Of a stretch of DNA of 62,652 nucleotides, positions 30,063 to 39,887 are shown piece by piece. This stretch comes from Corynebacterium vitaeruminis (GTDB lineage: Bacteria; Actinomycetota; Actinomycetes; Mycobacteriales; Mycobacteriaceae), in the NCBI RefSeq assembly GCF_001054325.1, contig NZ_JVVM01000021.1:1-62652 (forward strand). Reading direction: 5' to 3'. How positions within the stretch are numbered: position 1 is the stretch's first letter; every line of letters begins with the position of its first letter. A program made the translations under genes and the position numbers. The notes below the pieces were generated by a model that saw only the letters and a list, made by a program, of their open reading frames with translations, made no database searches and was not told where the DNA came from.

Positions 30063-32651
30063 CTATTTCCGAAAGTACTGTGACCGTTTTGCGGCAAAAA
30101 ACCCACCAACAGTGACGATGACGAGGGTTACGATGGCCAAAACCCCGACTGAAGCGCCCGATTGAACAGAAATACTCACTGATTGAGAAATGGGCGTGCC
30201 ATTGGGTGATTCGAGCCACAGCAACAAGTTGTGGGAATTTTCCCCACTATCCCGTGGCCGATCCCCCTCTGGCGCATTGGTTGCCGGAGTGGATTCTGCA
30301 TCATCCCCCGACTTCGGAGTGAACTGAATAGTCACCGCCCCCTTGGCGGGGATGGCGGCCTCATACTTCTCCTCCATCACCGAATCTCCAACGCCGACGC
30401 GCACGAATGCGGGAACCGGCAGTGGCAGGCCATTGCGTGCCAGCACCGCAATCGGTGACAGCTGAGTTGCGCGGGTGTAGACACCGCCGGGAGCTACCAA
30501 CGTCACTGAATTGCGCAGGCGTCGAGTCATAATCAGTGTCTGGTCGCTGAGCTCTTCGCTATGCCTCTGCACGTCAGTTGACTGCAGCTGATTTCGACGG
30601 CCGAGAGTCGTAAACGAGCGCAGTAAGTCGTGTCGCAGTGGGCGGGTGAATTCATACCGTGTCAGCGCCACGTTGGAATCATTGGACATGATCGTGGTCA
30701 GGTCAGTGATTTCGCGGGAGGCCATCTGAGCCTTCTCCACGAGCGTCTCACTCACCGGAGCGGGATCGGCAATCTCGTCAGTTGGGGTGACAGGACCCGC
30801 ATCCAGGTCGCGAGCAGCAGCGGTGATGGAGTCAGTCAGCGGGGTCGGCTCCGCCAGGTTGGCGTCCACTGCGTCCCGAATTGCGGCCATGAAATCCTCA
30901 GCGTCGCCTGCGCGTGGATCCCAGCCCGCTGGTGGGGCTGCCACGACAGCCGCGCGAGGGTCACTCGAATCGGTCAGTGATTGAAACAGAGTGCCAATCG
31001 CTGTTTGCATCCGCGCAGCCTCCGAGTCGATTCGGAAATCGTAGCGTCCGAGCAGATTCGAATACGCCACTGTCTGTGGGGAGCGTCCGGTCGCAGCCAG
31101 CGAGGCCGCCAATGTCCCGGGGAGAGCGAAGGCGCGGCTGCCGTCGACAAGCACGCCGCTGTGACCGGGCTGCAGTGTCTGACCATCGGCGGTGATTGCA
31201 GTGTTGTCCGCGACTAGCACGGTGGTGCCGTGTGCGGCCTCGGGTGGAGTGGGCGGAGGCGGGGTCGTTTCGCCGGTGTCTACGCGGTCTTCGAACGCGC
31301 GCTCCGGAGAGGTCCCGTTCAGAGCCGTTGCCGCTGAGTACAGCGGGGTGCTTTCCGACGTCACGAATCCCTCGGCCGGCAAATAGACACCCGGCAGTGC
31401 CTGGACGTTCAAATGCTTGCCGATAGTCTGCTGACCAGCGGCGAGTGCCTCCATGGAAAGCTCTCGATCCCCCACGCGAGCCACGGCGCTGGTATCAGTG
31501 CCGCCCCACGGCAGCGACAGTGTGCAGGTGTCCTGCGTGAGATTGTGCAGTCGATTGAGCCAGGCGGCGGCACTGTCACTGGCGGGCATATGCGTGAGAT
31601 CGGTGTCGTCCGTGCTGCCCCAGGAATCACGCAGTCGCGGAGAAGCCTTCACAGGACTTGGACGACTGGTGCCAATCCAGTAGTCGCGGGTCATTCGGGA
31701 GATTGCATCAAGGGTCTCCGGATCGATGGCGATGCAGGTCGATTCCCGCAGCCTTTGCCCATCGGGACCGGCGAAGCCCTTTTCCAGCGAGGTGAGCAGG
31801 CCGTCAAGGCGGCCACCGCGCTCGAGAGAATCGGCCAAAGAATTGTCGGTGAGGATCAGATTCGGCGACGCGGGTGCGTCACCGGTCTCACCGCCGACCA
31901 GTGGCACTGGCTGGCTAATGGGCCAAATCAGAGAAAACGGCACTGGGCCGCGGCGGGTGGGCCCGTCGGAGTTGTCAGTACTGTCCTCGGCACCATCGCT
32001 GGAACCGTCTCCATCACCAGCTTCGGTATCGCCGTCAGTCTCATCATCGGCAGGTGGCTCCGGTTCGGCATCCGTGGCCTGCGGATCTGTCACGGGCAGT
32101 AACACACGCGTCTCTGCCAGGAGGCGGTCGATGTCATCGACCGGCCGACCATTGGCATTGATGAGCAAGGGAAATGTCCCGGCCTCCGTGATGTCGAGGC
32201 CTTCTGGGGTCGGTGCGGAAATAGGAACCTTCAGCGTAATCTCGCGTGTCTCCCCAGCCTTCAGCTTGATGGGAGCACTGAAATCCCCGGCCACATCGAA
32301 CACCGATTCCGGCTCGGCGAGAATCGTCCGCGCATCCGCGGACGAAGCCAGCGCGTCGGCTCGCTGCAGGCGCAGGGAAACATTGCTGATATCCGCATCG
32401 GAGGTGTTGTGCACCTGCACCTTGATGGTCAGCGTCGAATGCAGAGCTGCGACACGCGGGCTGAAATCGGTTATCGAAAGCCGAAGGGGACCCTGTTCAC
32501 CGACGCGATTGGTGGCACTGCCCCACAACTGCTCATCCTGCGCAAGAGCTGGGGGCGCAGCGGCCGTCGGCAAGCATAGTACGAGCGCTGCGGTAGCGGC
32601 CGTGACCTTACGAGCAACAGTCCTTGGCAATTGCAACCTGAACATGTGCAA
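30063..32651 (-). CDS. DUF6049 family secreted membrane-anchored protein
   Basis: An 862-residue protein in the Rv3909 position. An N-terminal signal peptide (VTAATAALVLCLPTAAAPPALAQ) is followed by a beta-sandwich region with a Glu/Asp/Gly-rich stretch at about 200-230, a large extracytoplasmic body, and one C-terminal membrane segment (GVLAIVTLVIVTVGGFFAA) before a short basic tail. Function is unknown; conserved linkage to murJ suggests a role in envelope assembly. Start 32651, or 32645 for a version two residues shorter. It abuts the Nudix gene upstream and murJ downstream, so the three are probably co-transcribed. Confidence 0.88.
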   Translation of the reverse strand: MHMFRLQLPRTVARKVTAATAALVLCLPTAAAPPALAQDEQLWGSATNRVGEQGPLRLSITDFSPRVAALHSTLTIKVQVHNTSDADISNVSLRLQRADALASSADARTILAEPESVFDVAGDFSAPIKLKAGETREITLKVPISAPTPEGLDITEAGTFPLLINANGRPVDDIDRLLAETRVLLPVTDPQATDAEPEPPADDETDGDTEAGDGDGSSDGAEDSTDNSDGPTRRGPVPFSLIWPISQPVPLVGGETGDAPASPNLILTDNSLADSLERGGRLDGLLTSLEKGFAGPDGQRLRESTCIAIDPETLDAISRMTRDYWIGTSRPSPVKASPRLRDSWGSTDDTDLTHMPASDSAAAWLNRLHNLTQDTCTLSLPWGGTDTSAVARVGDRELSMEALAAGQQTIGKHLNVQALPGVYLPAEGFVTSESTPLYSAATALNGTSPERAFEDRVDTGETTPPPPTPPEAAHGTTVLVADNTAITADGQTLQPGHSGVLVDGSRAFALPGTLAASLAATGRSPQTVAYSNLLGRYDFRIDSEAARMQTAIGTLFQSLTDSSDPRAAVVAAPPAGWDPRAGDAEDFMAAIRDAVDANLAEPTPLTDSITAAARDLDAGPVTPTDEIADPAPVSETLVEKAQMASREITDLTTIMSNDSNVALTRYEFTRPLRHDLLRSFTTLGRRNQLQSTDVQRHSEELSDQTLIMTRRLRNSVTLVAPGGVYTRATQLSPIAVLARNGLPLPVPAFVRVGVGDSVMEEKYEAAIPAKGAVTIQFTPKSGDDAESTPATNAPEGDRPRDSGENSHNLLLWLESPNGTPISQSVSISVQSGASVGVLAIVTLVIVTVGGFFAAKRSQYFRK

Positions 32652-33509
32652 TCACCTCGGTGTCTGCCGACCTGCTCGCTTTTCCGCGCGGGCGAGATCG
32701 GGCAGCAGATTATGAGCGCGCCGGGCCAGTTTACGTTCGTCAGCGTAGGCCAACCGTTCCACGAGGGTATCCACAGGAACCCACATAACCTGGGTGACCT
32801 CGGGGTCTTCGTCGTTCAAATCGCCATCGACGTAGCGCAGAAGGTGATGGTGCACGGTCTTGTGAATCCGCGTGCCATCGGAGACAAACCAGTAGTCAAT
32901 AACGCCGAGCTCTTCGATGACTTCGCCGCGAATGCCCGTCTCCTCCCAGACCTCGCGTTCGGCGGTGGAGTCGAAAGCTTCGCCGGGCTCGACATGGCCC
33001 TTGGGCATCGACCACAGCAGGCGCCCGCGGCGGTCGTGACGACCAATCAGCGCGACATAAATCCGCGACAGGTCGACCTTGCCGCCCTCGCCGACCGCCT
33101 CGGCCAGACCCGAGACGACCAGTCCGCCCGCCGAAGTCTCAATCGAGGTCTGCATCGGCGCTGCGTTCTGGGAGCGCGATGACTGCGCGCGGCGATTGTT
33201 CGTGCGCTTCGGCTGTGCCTTACGACGGCGATTGTGCCTATCCTGACCGTGTTTGCGGCCACCTCGATTGTTCGACTGCTGCGAGGCGCGTGTGGACTTA
33301 GGTGACTTGGAAGATCGCTTGGCATCGCCAGAGTTTGGCTTGGCCTTTTTGGAGCCCTTGGCGCCGGAGCCACTGCGCTTTGCGGAATTTCCGCTGGTAG
33401 TAGCGCTATTGGTGTTGGTGGACGCGGAAGCGCCACCCCCTCTGCGCGGTCGCCGACGACGTCGACGGTTCTTCGCCGCCGAGTTGTCATTGCGTACCAC
33501 GTTGTTCAT
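32652..33509 (-). CDS. Nudix hydrolase with Arg/Lys-rich N-terminus (MutT4-like)
   Basis: A 285-residue protein in the Rv3908 (mutT4) position. The C-terminal 165 residues form a Nudix domain with the full box [20 protein letters not shown] followed by TG. The N-terminal 110 residues are low-complexity and very basic ([12 protein letters not shown], then Asn/Ser/Lys-rich), and could bind nucleic acid. Substrates could be oxidised or signalling nucleotides. ATG at 33509 was chosen because the low-complexity tail begins there; an upstream extension would overlap pcnA. The pcnA start is only 40 bp away on the other strand. Stop adjoins the DUF6049 start. Confidence 0.9.
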   Translation of the reverse strand: MNNVVRNDNSAAKNRRRRRRPRRGGGASASTNTNSATTSGNSAKRSGSGAKGSKKAKPNSGDAKRSSKSPKSTRASQQSNNRGGRKHGQDRHNRRRKAQPKRTNNRRAQSSRSQNAAPMQTSIETSAGGLVVSGLAEAVGEGGKVDLSRIYVALIGRHDRRGRLLWSMPKGHVEPGEAFDSTAEREVWEETGIRGEVIEELGVIDYWFVSDGTRIHKTVHHHLLRYVDGDLNDEDPEVTQVMWVPVDTLVERLAYADERKLARRAHNLLPDLARAEKRAGRQTPR

Positions 33510-33549
33510 TCCCCTTAGACTACCGGGTTTACAGGTATAAGCGGGTATT

Positions 33550-35112
33550 GTGTCGGTCGTGACACAATCGACTCCTTCAACGACAAATGGTGACCAGCCC
33601 GTGGACACTGCGTCCCACGGCGCTAATTCGGCAGCTGCCGACGTGGATCCACAGGTGCGCAGGACCGCAATGCTGGCAGTGGCTGATCAGGCGATTGCCA
33701 AGGAGTCGGAGATCCTCGATTCGCTGGCGGCTGCGTTTAGTGCAGCCGGCCATCGCCTGTACCTCGTGGGCGGTTCTGTGCGCGATGCGCTTATGGGACG
33801 CCTAGGCGTGGATCTAGATTTCACCACTGACGCGCGCCCGGAGGTGACGCGCGCGATTCTCGATGACTGGGCCGACATCGTCTGGGATACCGGTATTGAA
33901 TTTGGCACGCTGTCCGCAGAGCGCCATGGTCGTCAGGTGGAGATCACCACGTTCCGTGCGGATACGTACGACCAGGTCAGTCGCAATCCGGAGGTCACTT
34001 TCGGCGACACGCTGGAAGGCGACCTAATCCGACGCGACTTCCGTTGCAATGCCATCGCCGTTGAACTGCATGGCGACGGCACCCGCACCTTCCTCGACCC
34101 GCTTGGAGGTTTCGAGGATCTTGTCGCGGGTGTGTTGGATACCCCGGGTGCGCCGGAGGTGAGCTTTGGCGATGATCCCCTGCGTATGCTGCGTGCCTGC
34201 CGTTTCGCGTCCCAGCTCGGGTTCGATGTGGCACCGCGTGTGCTCAAAGCGCTGAAGGAAATGTCCAGCGAAATTGACCGCATCACGGTTGAGCGCATCT
34301 CCACCGAGCTGAACAAGCTCATCCTGGGGGCAGATCCCAGCCGCGGTATCGACCTGATGGTGGAATCCGGGTTGGCCGACCGCGTGCTGCCGGAGATTTC
34401 CGACATGCGCATGACGCAGGATGAACACCGCCAGCACAAGGATGTCTACCAACACTCCCTGCAGGTCATGCGTCAGGCAATCGACCAGGAAGAGCCCGGT
34501 GAACCGGACCTCGTGCTGCGCTGGGCGGCACTACTGCATGACTGCGGCAAACCAGCCACCCGCGCCTACAACGAGCAGGGCAATGTCACCTTCTACCAGC
34601 ACGAGGTCGTCGGTGCGAAGCTGGTACGTCGCCGCCTGCGCAAGTTGAAGTTTCCGAAAAAGATCAGCCATGAAATCTCCCAGCTGGTTTACCTGCATAT
34701 GCGCTTCCACGGCTATGGCGAGGGCAAGTGGACGGACTCGGCGGTGCGACGCTATGTCAACGATGCCGGAGATTTGTTGGAACGACTCAACAAGATCGTG
34801 CGGGCTGACTGTACGACGAGGAACCGTCGTAAAGCAGCACGCCTTGCGCGAGCCTGCGACAGTCTGGAAGCGCGAATCGAAGAGCTCGCCGAGCAGGAGG
34901 ACCTCGCGCGCGTCCGCCCCGACCTGGACGGTAACGAAATCATGGAAATTCTGGACTTGAAGCCCGGCAAGGAAGTCGGACAGGCCTGGAATTACTTGAA
35001 AGAGCTGCGTCTGGAGTCCGGTCCGCTGGAGCGCGAAGATGCTATCTTGGCCCTGAAGAAATGGTGGTACGAGCAGTCCGGTGAGCAGGCTGAGAGCGAA
35101 AGTGAGAGCTAA
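33550..35112 (+). CDS. pcnA: CCA tRNA nucleotidyltransferase
   Basis: A 520-residue class II CCA-adding enzyme, needed here because the two tRNA genes do not encode CCA. The catalytic motif [20 protein letters not shown] (about 75-95) holds the two Asp metal ligands. The neck region has [18 protein letters not shown]. An HD domain follows ([16 protein letters not shown], about 325-340). GTG start at 33550; the next GTG (33559) is possible. TATAAG lies 8 nt upstream, suggesting a leaderless transcript. The last base of its stop is the first of the yqgE start codon. Confidence 0.95.
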   Translation: MSVVTQSTPSTTNGDQPVDTASHGANSAAADVDPQVRRTAMLAVADQAIAKESEILDSLAAAFSAAGHRLYLVGGSVRDALMGRLGVDLDFTTDARPEVTRAILDDWADIVWDTGIEFGTLSAERHGRQVEITTFRADTYDQVSRNPEVTFGDTLEGDLIRRDFRCNAIAVELHGDGTRTFLDPLGGFEDLVAGVLDTPGAPEVSFGDDPLRMLRACRFASQLGFDVAPRVLKALKEMSSEIDRITVERISTELNKLILGADPSRGIDLMVESGLADRVLPEISDMRMTQDEHRQHKDVYQHSLQVMRQAIDQEEPGEPDLVLRWAALLHDCGKPATRAYNEQGNVTFYQHEVVGAKLVRRRLRKLKFPKKISHEISQLVYLHMRFHGYGEGKWTDSAVRRYVNDAGDLLERLNKIVRADCTTRNRRKAARLARACDSLEARIEELAEQEDLARVRPDLDGNEIMEILDLKPGKEVGQAWNYLKELRLESGPLEREDAILALKKWWYEQSGEQAESESES

Positions 35113-35753
35113 TGGCATCGATTAATCCGGAAAACCTCTATGGCGACCGGCTCTTTACCAGCCTCGAGCGCAACGACCCAGCCGCCGGTATGCTGCTGCT
35201 CGCAGCACCCGGCATGCTCTCACCGGAGTTTGCGCGCTCGGTGATTTTCCTCATTGAGCACGACGAACACGGCACTCTCGGTGTCGACCTCACGCAGCGT
35301 TCGCAGACGCCTGTGCACAATGTGCTCGAGCCCTGGGCACCGCTGATGGCTAAGCCGCCGGTGTTCTACGTCGGGGGGCCGGTCAACCAGACGCAGCCAA
35401 TCTGCATTAGTGTGGTGCGAAATGGCGCTACCCTTCCTGATGAGACGGACAGTATTACTGGGGCACCGTTGATGGAACGCATCGCCCACCGGTTTGCGCT
35501 GGTCAACCTCGGTGTGGAGCCGGAGGACGTGCGCGACCGCATTGATGGCGCGCGTATCTTCGCCGGTTACGCAGGCTGGGATCCGGGTCAGTTGGAAGAC
35601 GAACTCGACCGCGGGGATTGGTACGTCGCCCCTGCCCTGCCCTCCGATGTACTTGCCCCTGCTGCCGCTGACATCTGGGGTGATTGCATGCGCCGTCAGC
35701 CCTGGCCGCTGCCGTTGTATGGCACCTATCCCGTAGATGTCCGCGACAACTAA
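35112..35753 (+). CDS. YqgE/AlgH family protein (DUF179)
   Basis: A 213-residue YqgE/AlgH protein with the family motifs AGMLLLAAPGMLSPEFARSV, VFYVGGPVN, and IFAGYAGWDPGQLEDELDRG. Function is not settled in any organism. TAATG overlap with pcnA and zero spacing to brnF show tight translational coupling. No signal peptide or membrane segment, so it is cytoplasmic. Confidence 0.9.
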   Translation: MASINPENLYGDRLFTSLERNDPAAGMLLLAAPGMLSPEFARSVIFLIEHDEHGTLGVDLTQRSQTPVHNVLEPWAPLMAKPPVFYVGGPVNQTQPICISVVRNGATLPDETDSITGAPLMERIAHRFALVNLGVEPEDVRDRIDGARIFAGYAGWDPGQLEDELDRGDWYVAPALPSDVLAPAAADIWGDCMRRQPWPLPLYGTYPVDVRDN

Positions 35754-36545
35754 ATGGGTGAGAACATCAATATAGAAGGAAATAGCGCCGAGGTAAACGC
35801 CACTGCAACTAGCGACCGCAGTGACATAGCCGCCGGTATTCGGCAGACACTGCCCGTCGGTATGGGGCTTATTCCGCTGGGGCTCGCATTCGGCCTGCTT
35901 ATCGCACAGACTGGTTTTAGCTGGTGGTGGGCACCAATTTTCTCCATCGTGGTCTATGCCGGGTCGATGGAATTTCTCGCTGTTGGCCTGGTTATGGCCC
36001 ATACGGGTCTGTTCGGCTGTGCCGTGACCTCGTTTATGGTCAACTTCCGCCACGTCTTTTACGGGCTGACGTTCCCACGCGACCGGATACGGTCCCGTCT
36101 CGGCCGCGCATACTCGACATACGCGCTAACCGACGAGTCGTATGCCATTGTCTCTGCAGCGAATCCAACCGAAAAGATGTCGGGCCGTCAACTGTTGACG
36201 ATTCAGATTCTCTGCCAGTTACTGTGGGTGGGCTCCGGCATTATCGGAGCGCTGACGGGTGCAGCACTGCCCGAAGGTATCCGCGGTGCCGAGTTCGCAC
36301 TGGTTGCGCTCTTTACGGTGCTGGCCATGGACGCCTTTGAGACCTCCAAGGACTGGTCACTACCCCTGACCGCTATCGTTTGCACGTTGGTCGGGTGGCT
36401 GATTAACCCGAACCAGATGCTGGTCATCGGGTTGTTGATGTACTTCGGCATGCTGCTATTGCGCGTGTGGTCACCACGAGTGGATCAAGTGATGCGCATG
36501 ACGTCGGCAAGCGAGCAGCGTACGACGGAGGGAGAGCGAGCATGA
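35754..36545 (+). CDS. brnF: AzlC-type branched-chain amino acid exporter, large subunit
   Basis: A 263-residue AzlC family permease with about seven membrane segments. The family core is TLPVGMGLIPLGLAFGLLIA, followed by YAGSMEFLAVGL and FMVNFRHVFYGLTF. In C. glutamicum BrnFE exports isoleucine, leucine, valine and methionine and is controlled by a divergent lrp. No lrp gene is next to it here; it directly follows yqgE, so it probably depends on the pcnA promoter. The C-terminal tail contains a repeated word (CGTCGGCAAGC at 36502-36512). Overlaps brnE by ATGA. Confidence 0.92.
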   Translation: MGENINIEGNSAEVNATATSDRSDIAAGIRQTLPVGMGLIPLGLAFGLLIAQTGFSWWWAPIFSIVVYAGSMEFLAVGLVMAHTGLFGCAVTSFMVNFRHVFYGLTFPRDRIRSRLGRAYSTYALTDESYAIVSAANPTEKMSGRQLLTIQILCQLLWVGSGIIGALTGAALPEGIRGAEFALVALFTVLAMDAFETSKDWSLPLTAIVCTLVGWLINPNQMLVIGLLMYFGMLLLRVWSPRVDQVMRMTSASEQRTTEGERA

Positions 36546-36892
36546 CCGCGTTGCCCGATACCGGATATGTAATTGCCGCGCTCTTTGCGATGGGTACGGT
36601 GACTCTCGCGCTGCGCGCGCTGCCGTTTGCATTCGTGCGTACTCTGAAGGGGTCTCCCCTGTTCGAGTTCCTCGGCACGACCATGCCGGTGGGAGTCATG
36701 GTTGCGTTGGTTGCCTACACCGTCTTTGGACGGTTGGGGCTCAGCGGCGAGGGTGGCGACCCCGGGGCTGCCTGGGCCGTGCCTGTGGCGCTGGTGGTCA
36801 CCATCTTTTTGCACTGGTGGCGGCGCAACACCGTAATCTCGATATTTGTAGGCACGGCGCTGTATATGGTCCTCGTGAACCTTGTCGCGTGA
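36542..36892 (+). CDS. brnE: AzlD-type branched-chain amino acid exporter, small subunit
   Basis: A 116-residue AzlD protein with four membrane segments (GYVIAALFAMGTVTLAL, VGVMVALVAYTVFG, WAVPVALVVTIFLHWW, ISIFVGTALYMVLVNLV), the obligate partner of BrnF. ATG at 36542 overlaps the brnF stop; an upstream in-frame extension inside brnF is rejected. Its stop touches the stop of the convergent gene with no base between. Confidence 0.9.
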   Translation: MTALPDTGYVIAALFAMGTVTLALRALPFAFVRTLKGSPLFEFLGTTMPVGVMVALVAYTVFGRLGLSGEGGDPGAAWAVPVALVVTIFLHWWRRNTVISIFVGTALYMVLVNLVA

Positions 36893-38035
36893 CTACACGC
36901 GCAGGTGACCGACGCGCTGCCAAGCTGGATCGTAATCGGTATCGACGACGTACTCGCCCTCGGTCCACGTCTCTGCAACAGCTCGCAGACCCGTCTCCGC
37001 ATCAGATGCCGGGTCAATAAAGAAGTGCATCAGAGCCATACCATCGGACTGCTCAGTCGCGACAAAAATACCCTTGTCCTCAGCGATGACCTCAGCGGCA
37101 GCGGTATTGAACTCGGAGAGGGATTCCTTCGACGCGTCCGTCGGCAAGCCCTTGTCATCAATGTGAGCGAGCATAAGCTGAATCAGCACGTGCTGCGTCA
37201 TAGTCGGGCTCACCAGCTGCGTAATCGGTGCGCGAGTGGCGACGAGAAGCGGCTGGCCGTTGGCTTCGGCATCAATGGTGAGCCACTCCGGGCACTCTTC
37301 CGCGAGCTGCCCGATGACGCCGCCCAGCTCCGGCAGCGGAATGGCATCCTCTGGCTCTTCGCCAGCGAAGGCGAAACCGCGCAGCCACAGGCCGAAGTCC
37401 TCTTCACCGAGAGCCAGCTGCAGCAGCGTGAAACCGAGCTGAGCAACCAAGCGCTCGCCGTCCTCCAACTGAGCAATTGCCGGGAACAACGGGTGGAACA
37501 GGCGAACGTCCACTGCCCCATGGCCAGTACTAACAGCGACGCGGGCATCTGCCGGATCGACCTCGGCCGGAGCGTCGGCGTCGAGAGCACCCTGTGCAAC
37601 CAACGTGGCCGCGACATCTCCCAGCGACAGCTTCATCGTCGGATCCGCCTGGCGGAGGTCGGTGAAAGACCACACCGCGCCGTCGTCAGGCGCGGCCTCC
37701 AGCCAACGGCGAGCGACCGGGCGCAGCTCCGGGTCACCCGCAGCGCTCACAGTCAGAAGATGGCGAGAGTACGGAGCGCCGGCCTCAAAACCCCAAATGA
37801 GGCGGTCATTAATAGCGGCGATGCGGCCGCCGACTTCCTTCTGGACGTCAATAATTTCTACATCGGCAGCGTTCGGAGCGCCATCGACACCGAGCTGCAC
37901 GCTAAACATTGCGTCGAGTGCATCGGCGCCAAAAGAGTTCCACCACGACCAGAACTCATTGATCGCGGTCTCTTCTGCGGCGCGCTGCTCCGGGGAGAAT
38001 GGAGCCGGATTCTCATTAGCCATACTGGATTTCAC
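36893..38035 (-). CDS. Conserved hypothetical protein, 380 residues
   Basis: An acidic cytoplasmic protein without signal or membrane segments. The N-terminus (AAEETAINEFWSWWNSFGADAL) looks helical. The body alternates short strands and helices (VEIIDVQKEVGGRIAAINDRLIWGF). The C-terminus FVATEQSDGMALMHFFIDP ... RVAGHL-like end is reminiscent of DUF695-type domains, at low confidence. Start GTG 38035 or ATG 38023 (MANENPAPF); neither has a strong ribosome-binding site. It is convergent with brnE with zero intergenic bases. No function is assigned. Confidence 0.75.
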   Translation of the reverse strand: MKSSMANENPAPFSPEQRAAEETAINEFWSWWNSFGADALDAMFSVQLGVDGAPNAADVEIIDVQKEVGGRIAAINDRLIWGFEAGAPYSRHLLTVSAAGDPELRPVARRWLEAAPDDGAVWSFTDLRQADPTMKLSLGDVAATLVAQGALDADAPAEVDPADARVAVSTGHGAVDVRLFHPLFPAIAQLEDGERLVAQLGFTLLQLALGEEDFGLWLRGFAFAGEEPEDAIPLPELGGVIGQLAEECPEWLTIDAEANGQPLLVATRAPITQLVSPTMTQHVLIQLMLAHIDDKGLPTDASKESLSEFNTAAAEVIAEDKGIFVATEQSDGMALMHFFIDPASDAETGLRAVAETWTEGEYVVDTDYDPAWQRVGHLRV

Positions 38036-38144
38036 ACTTTCGTTTGCTCGTTTAAAACCGAACCTTATGTTGTGCGCCCCAGTATATGTGCGAAGCCGGA
38101 TTCGTCTTCCAGCTATGTGTCTCGGCTATGTGCCCAAAACCGCG

Positions 38145-39128
38145 TTAAGCTGGCTGGCGCTCCGGTTCGGCTTCGGCTTCCTTGCCCCAACGAGCGGCGT
38201 AGACCGCACAGATCATCAGCTGAACCTGGTGGAAAATCATTAGCGGCAAAATGTAGAGGCTGGCATCGGTGCCGAAGATAACTGCGGCCATTGGCAGGCC
38301 GGTGGCCAGGGACTTCTTCGAACCGCAGAATTGAATGGCAATGCGATCCTTGCGGTCGAAGCCCATCTTCTTTGCGACGAAACCGGACAGCCGCAAAACG
38401 AACTCCACCAGCACTACCGAGAGCACACAGAGGATGACAATGTCGCCGGCCGGCACCTTCGACCAAATGCCCTGCACCATGCCCTCGGAGAACGCGGCAT
38501 AGACAACCAGTGCGATGGAAAGTCGGTCGACGTTCTTGGTCGTCTTCGCTGCGGCGAACTTGAAGGTCCAGCGACGAGTGAGCTGGCCGATTGCAAATGG
38601 CAGCAGCAATTGCAGCGAAATATCCAAGAACACCGACGAATCAACGTGGATACCACCGCCGGTGGCCATCAACAGCATCACCAGCACCGGTGTGACTACG
38701 ATACCCAGCAGGTTAGAAGCCGAGGCGCTGACGATTGCGCCGGCGACATTGCCCTTGGCGATGGAGGTGAAGTTCACACTCGACTGCACCGTTGACGGGG
38801 CCAGCGTCATGTACAGAATGCCCAGGTAGAGGCCAGGAGAGAGAATCCAATCCAAGGGTTTCATCAGCAGGCCGAGGATTGGGAACAGCACGAAAGTGAA
38901 AGCCAGAATGGTTATGTGCAGCCGCCAATGCTTAACACCGGCCAACGCATCCTGCGGGCTCAGGCGAGCGCCATAGAGGAAGAATAGGAAGCCAATGGCG
39001 ATCTTCGTGGCCCAGCCGAAAACCTCAGCGGTAGTGCCGCTTGCAGGAAAAATAATCGCCAGTATCGCTGCAGCAACGATACCGACGATGAGGGGGTCTG
39101 GACGCCAATTCACAATTCGTTGCCACAT
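38145..39128 (-). CDS. Bile acid:sodium symporter family (BASS/YfeH-like) transporter
   Basis: A 327-residue transporter with about ten membrane segments (for example IVGIVAAAILAIIFPASG and LHITILAFTFVLFPILGLLM). The family motifs LAPSTVQSSVNFTSIAKGN and FCGSKKSLATGLPMA correspond to the sodium-site regions of the SBF-like/YfeH branch. Substrates of this branch are mostly unknown organic anions. ATG at 39128 was chosen; TAAACT lies 8 nt upstream and no ribosome-binding site is present, so the mRNA may be leaderless. A TTG at 39134 would add two residues. Confidence 0.9.
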   Translation of the reverse strand: MWQRIVNWRPDPLIVGIVAAAILAIIFPASGTTAEVFGWATKIAIGFLFFLYGARLSPQDALAGVKHWRLHITILAFTFVLFPILGLLMKPLDWILSPGLYLGILYMTLAPSTVQSSVNFTSIAKGNVAGAIVSASASNLLGIVVTPVLVMLLMATGGGIHVDSSVFLDISLQLLLPFAIGQLTRRWTFKFAAAKTTKNVDRLSIALVVYAAFSEGMVQGIWSKVPAGDIVILCVLSVVLVEFVLRLSGFVAKKMGFDRKDRIAIQFCGSKKSLATGLPMAAVIFGTDASLYILPLMIFHQVQLMICAVYAARWGKEAEAEPERQPA

Positions 39129-39215
39129 GAACAAATAGTTTAGTTGGCAGCCAGATGTTGTCTTACTGTTTTTCTGTTTTACCGTTTTGCAGAAGCTTTT
39201 CTCTGCAATAACGTT

Positions 39216-39827
39216 TTACTTCTGCTGTTCAGCTGCCTTGCGCAGCGCATCCTTGTCCACAGGCTTGAAAGAGGCATTCGCGGATGAGCCCTTGTCCGTG
39301 CACAATCCTTCCAGGCCACAGGAGCTACAGCCACCGGAGACACCGCAGTCTGCTGCCGGATTGTCGGAGCAGCAGGCATCATCAGTCGCAGCGTCGGCGG
39401 CATCAGTGGCGGCGGAGCCACAGCCACAGCCGGCGTCACCGTCACCGCACCCACAACCGGAGTCGGACTCGGCGGAGACCTTGGCGTCGTAAAGCGCGAT
39501 GGTGTGCGAGCCGATAGCCGCACCAACGCCGAGCATGGCGATACCGGCGAGCAGCGCGACGGCGTACCACAGCCACATCCAACCCGAGGCCTCCGGGCGG
39601 ATGGCGAGGAAGCCGAGCATGGCGGCGCCGAGGAAAGCGATAGCGGACACAGCCCACGGCGGACCGGCAACGCGATGCGTAATATCCCAGTTTTCCTGGG
39701 ACTTTCGAGCCTCGGGCGCGCGAATTCCGATCCAGTTATTACCCGGCAGTTTCGCCGACCATGCCAAACCAGCGACAACGGCTATGCAAACAGCCAGAAC
39801 CAGGGTAATTACAGGGATGACAACCAT
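39216..39827 (-). CDS. SdpI-like membrane protein with Cys-rich tail
   Basis: A 203-residue protein. An N-terminal membrane segment ([18 protein letters not shown]) is followed by the SdpI-family signature [20 protein letters not shown], then two further segments ([18 protein letters not shown] and [20 protein letters not shown]). The last 85 residues are unusual, with ten cysteines in [23 protein letters not shown] and [17 protein letters not shown], which could bind metal or form disulfides. SdpI in Bacillus is an immunity protein, but this family is broad and no function is claimed. Divergent from leuS across 60 bp. Confidence 0.82.
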   Translation of the reverse strand: MVVIPVITLVLAVCIAVVAGLAWSAKLPGNNWIGIRAPEARKSQENWDITHRVAGPPWAVSAIAFLGAAMLGFLAIRPEASGWMWLWYAVALLAGIAMLGVGAAIGSHTIALYDAKVSAESDSGCGCGDGDAGCGCGSAATDAADAATDDACCSDNPAADCGVSGGCSSCGLEGLCTDKGSSANASFKPVDKDALRKAAEQQK

Positions 39828-39887
39828 GCCTCCAATTTATATAGGTGGTTGGGCACGTGCCAAACGCACCTATTAGACTGTGAGACC

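Noticed and set aside
39504..39887. Upstream in-frame extension of leuS
   Set aside because: It lies fully over the divergent SdpI-like gene and does not resemble LeuS; the family start is at 39888.
39828..39887. T-box or other leader riboswitch before leuS
   Set aside because: The gap is only 60 bp, too short for a T-box, and no specifier-loop features were found.
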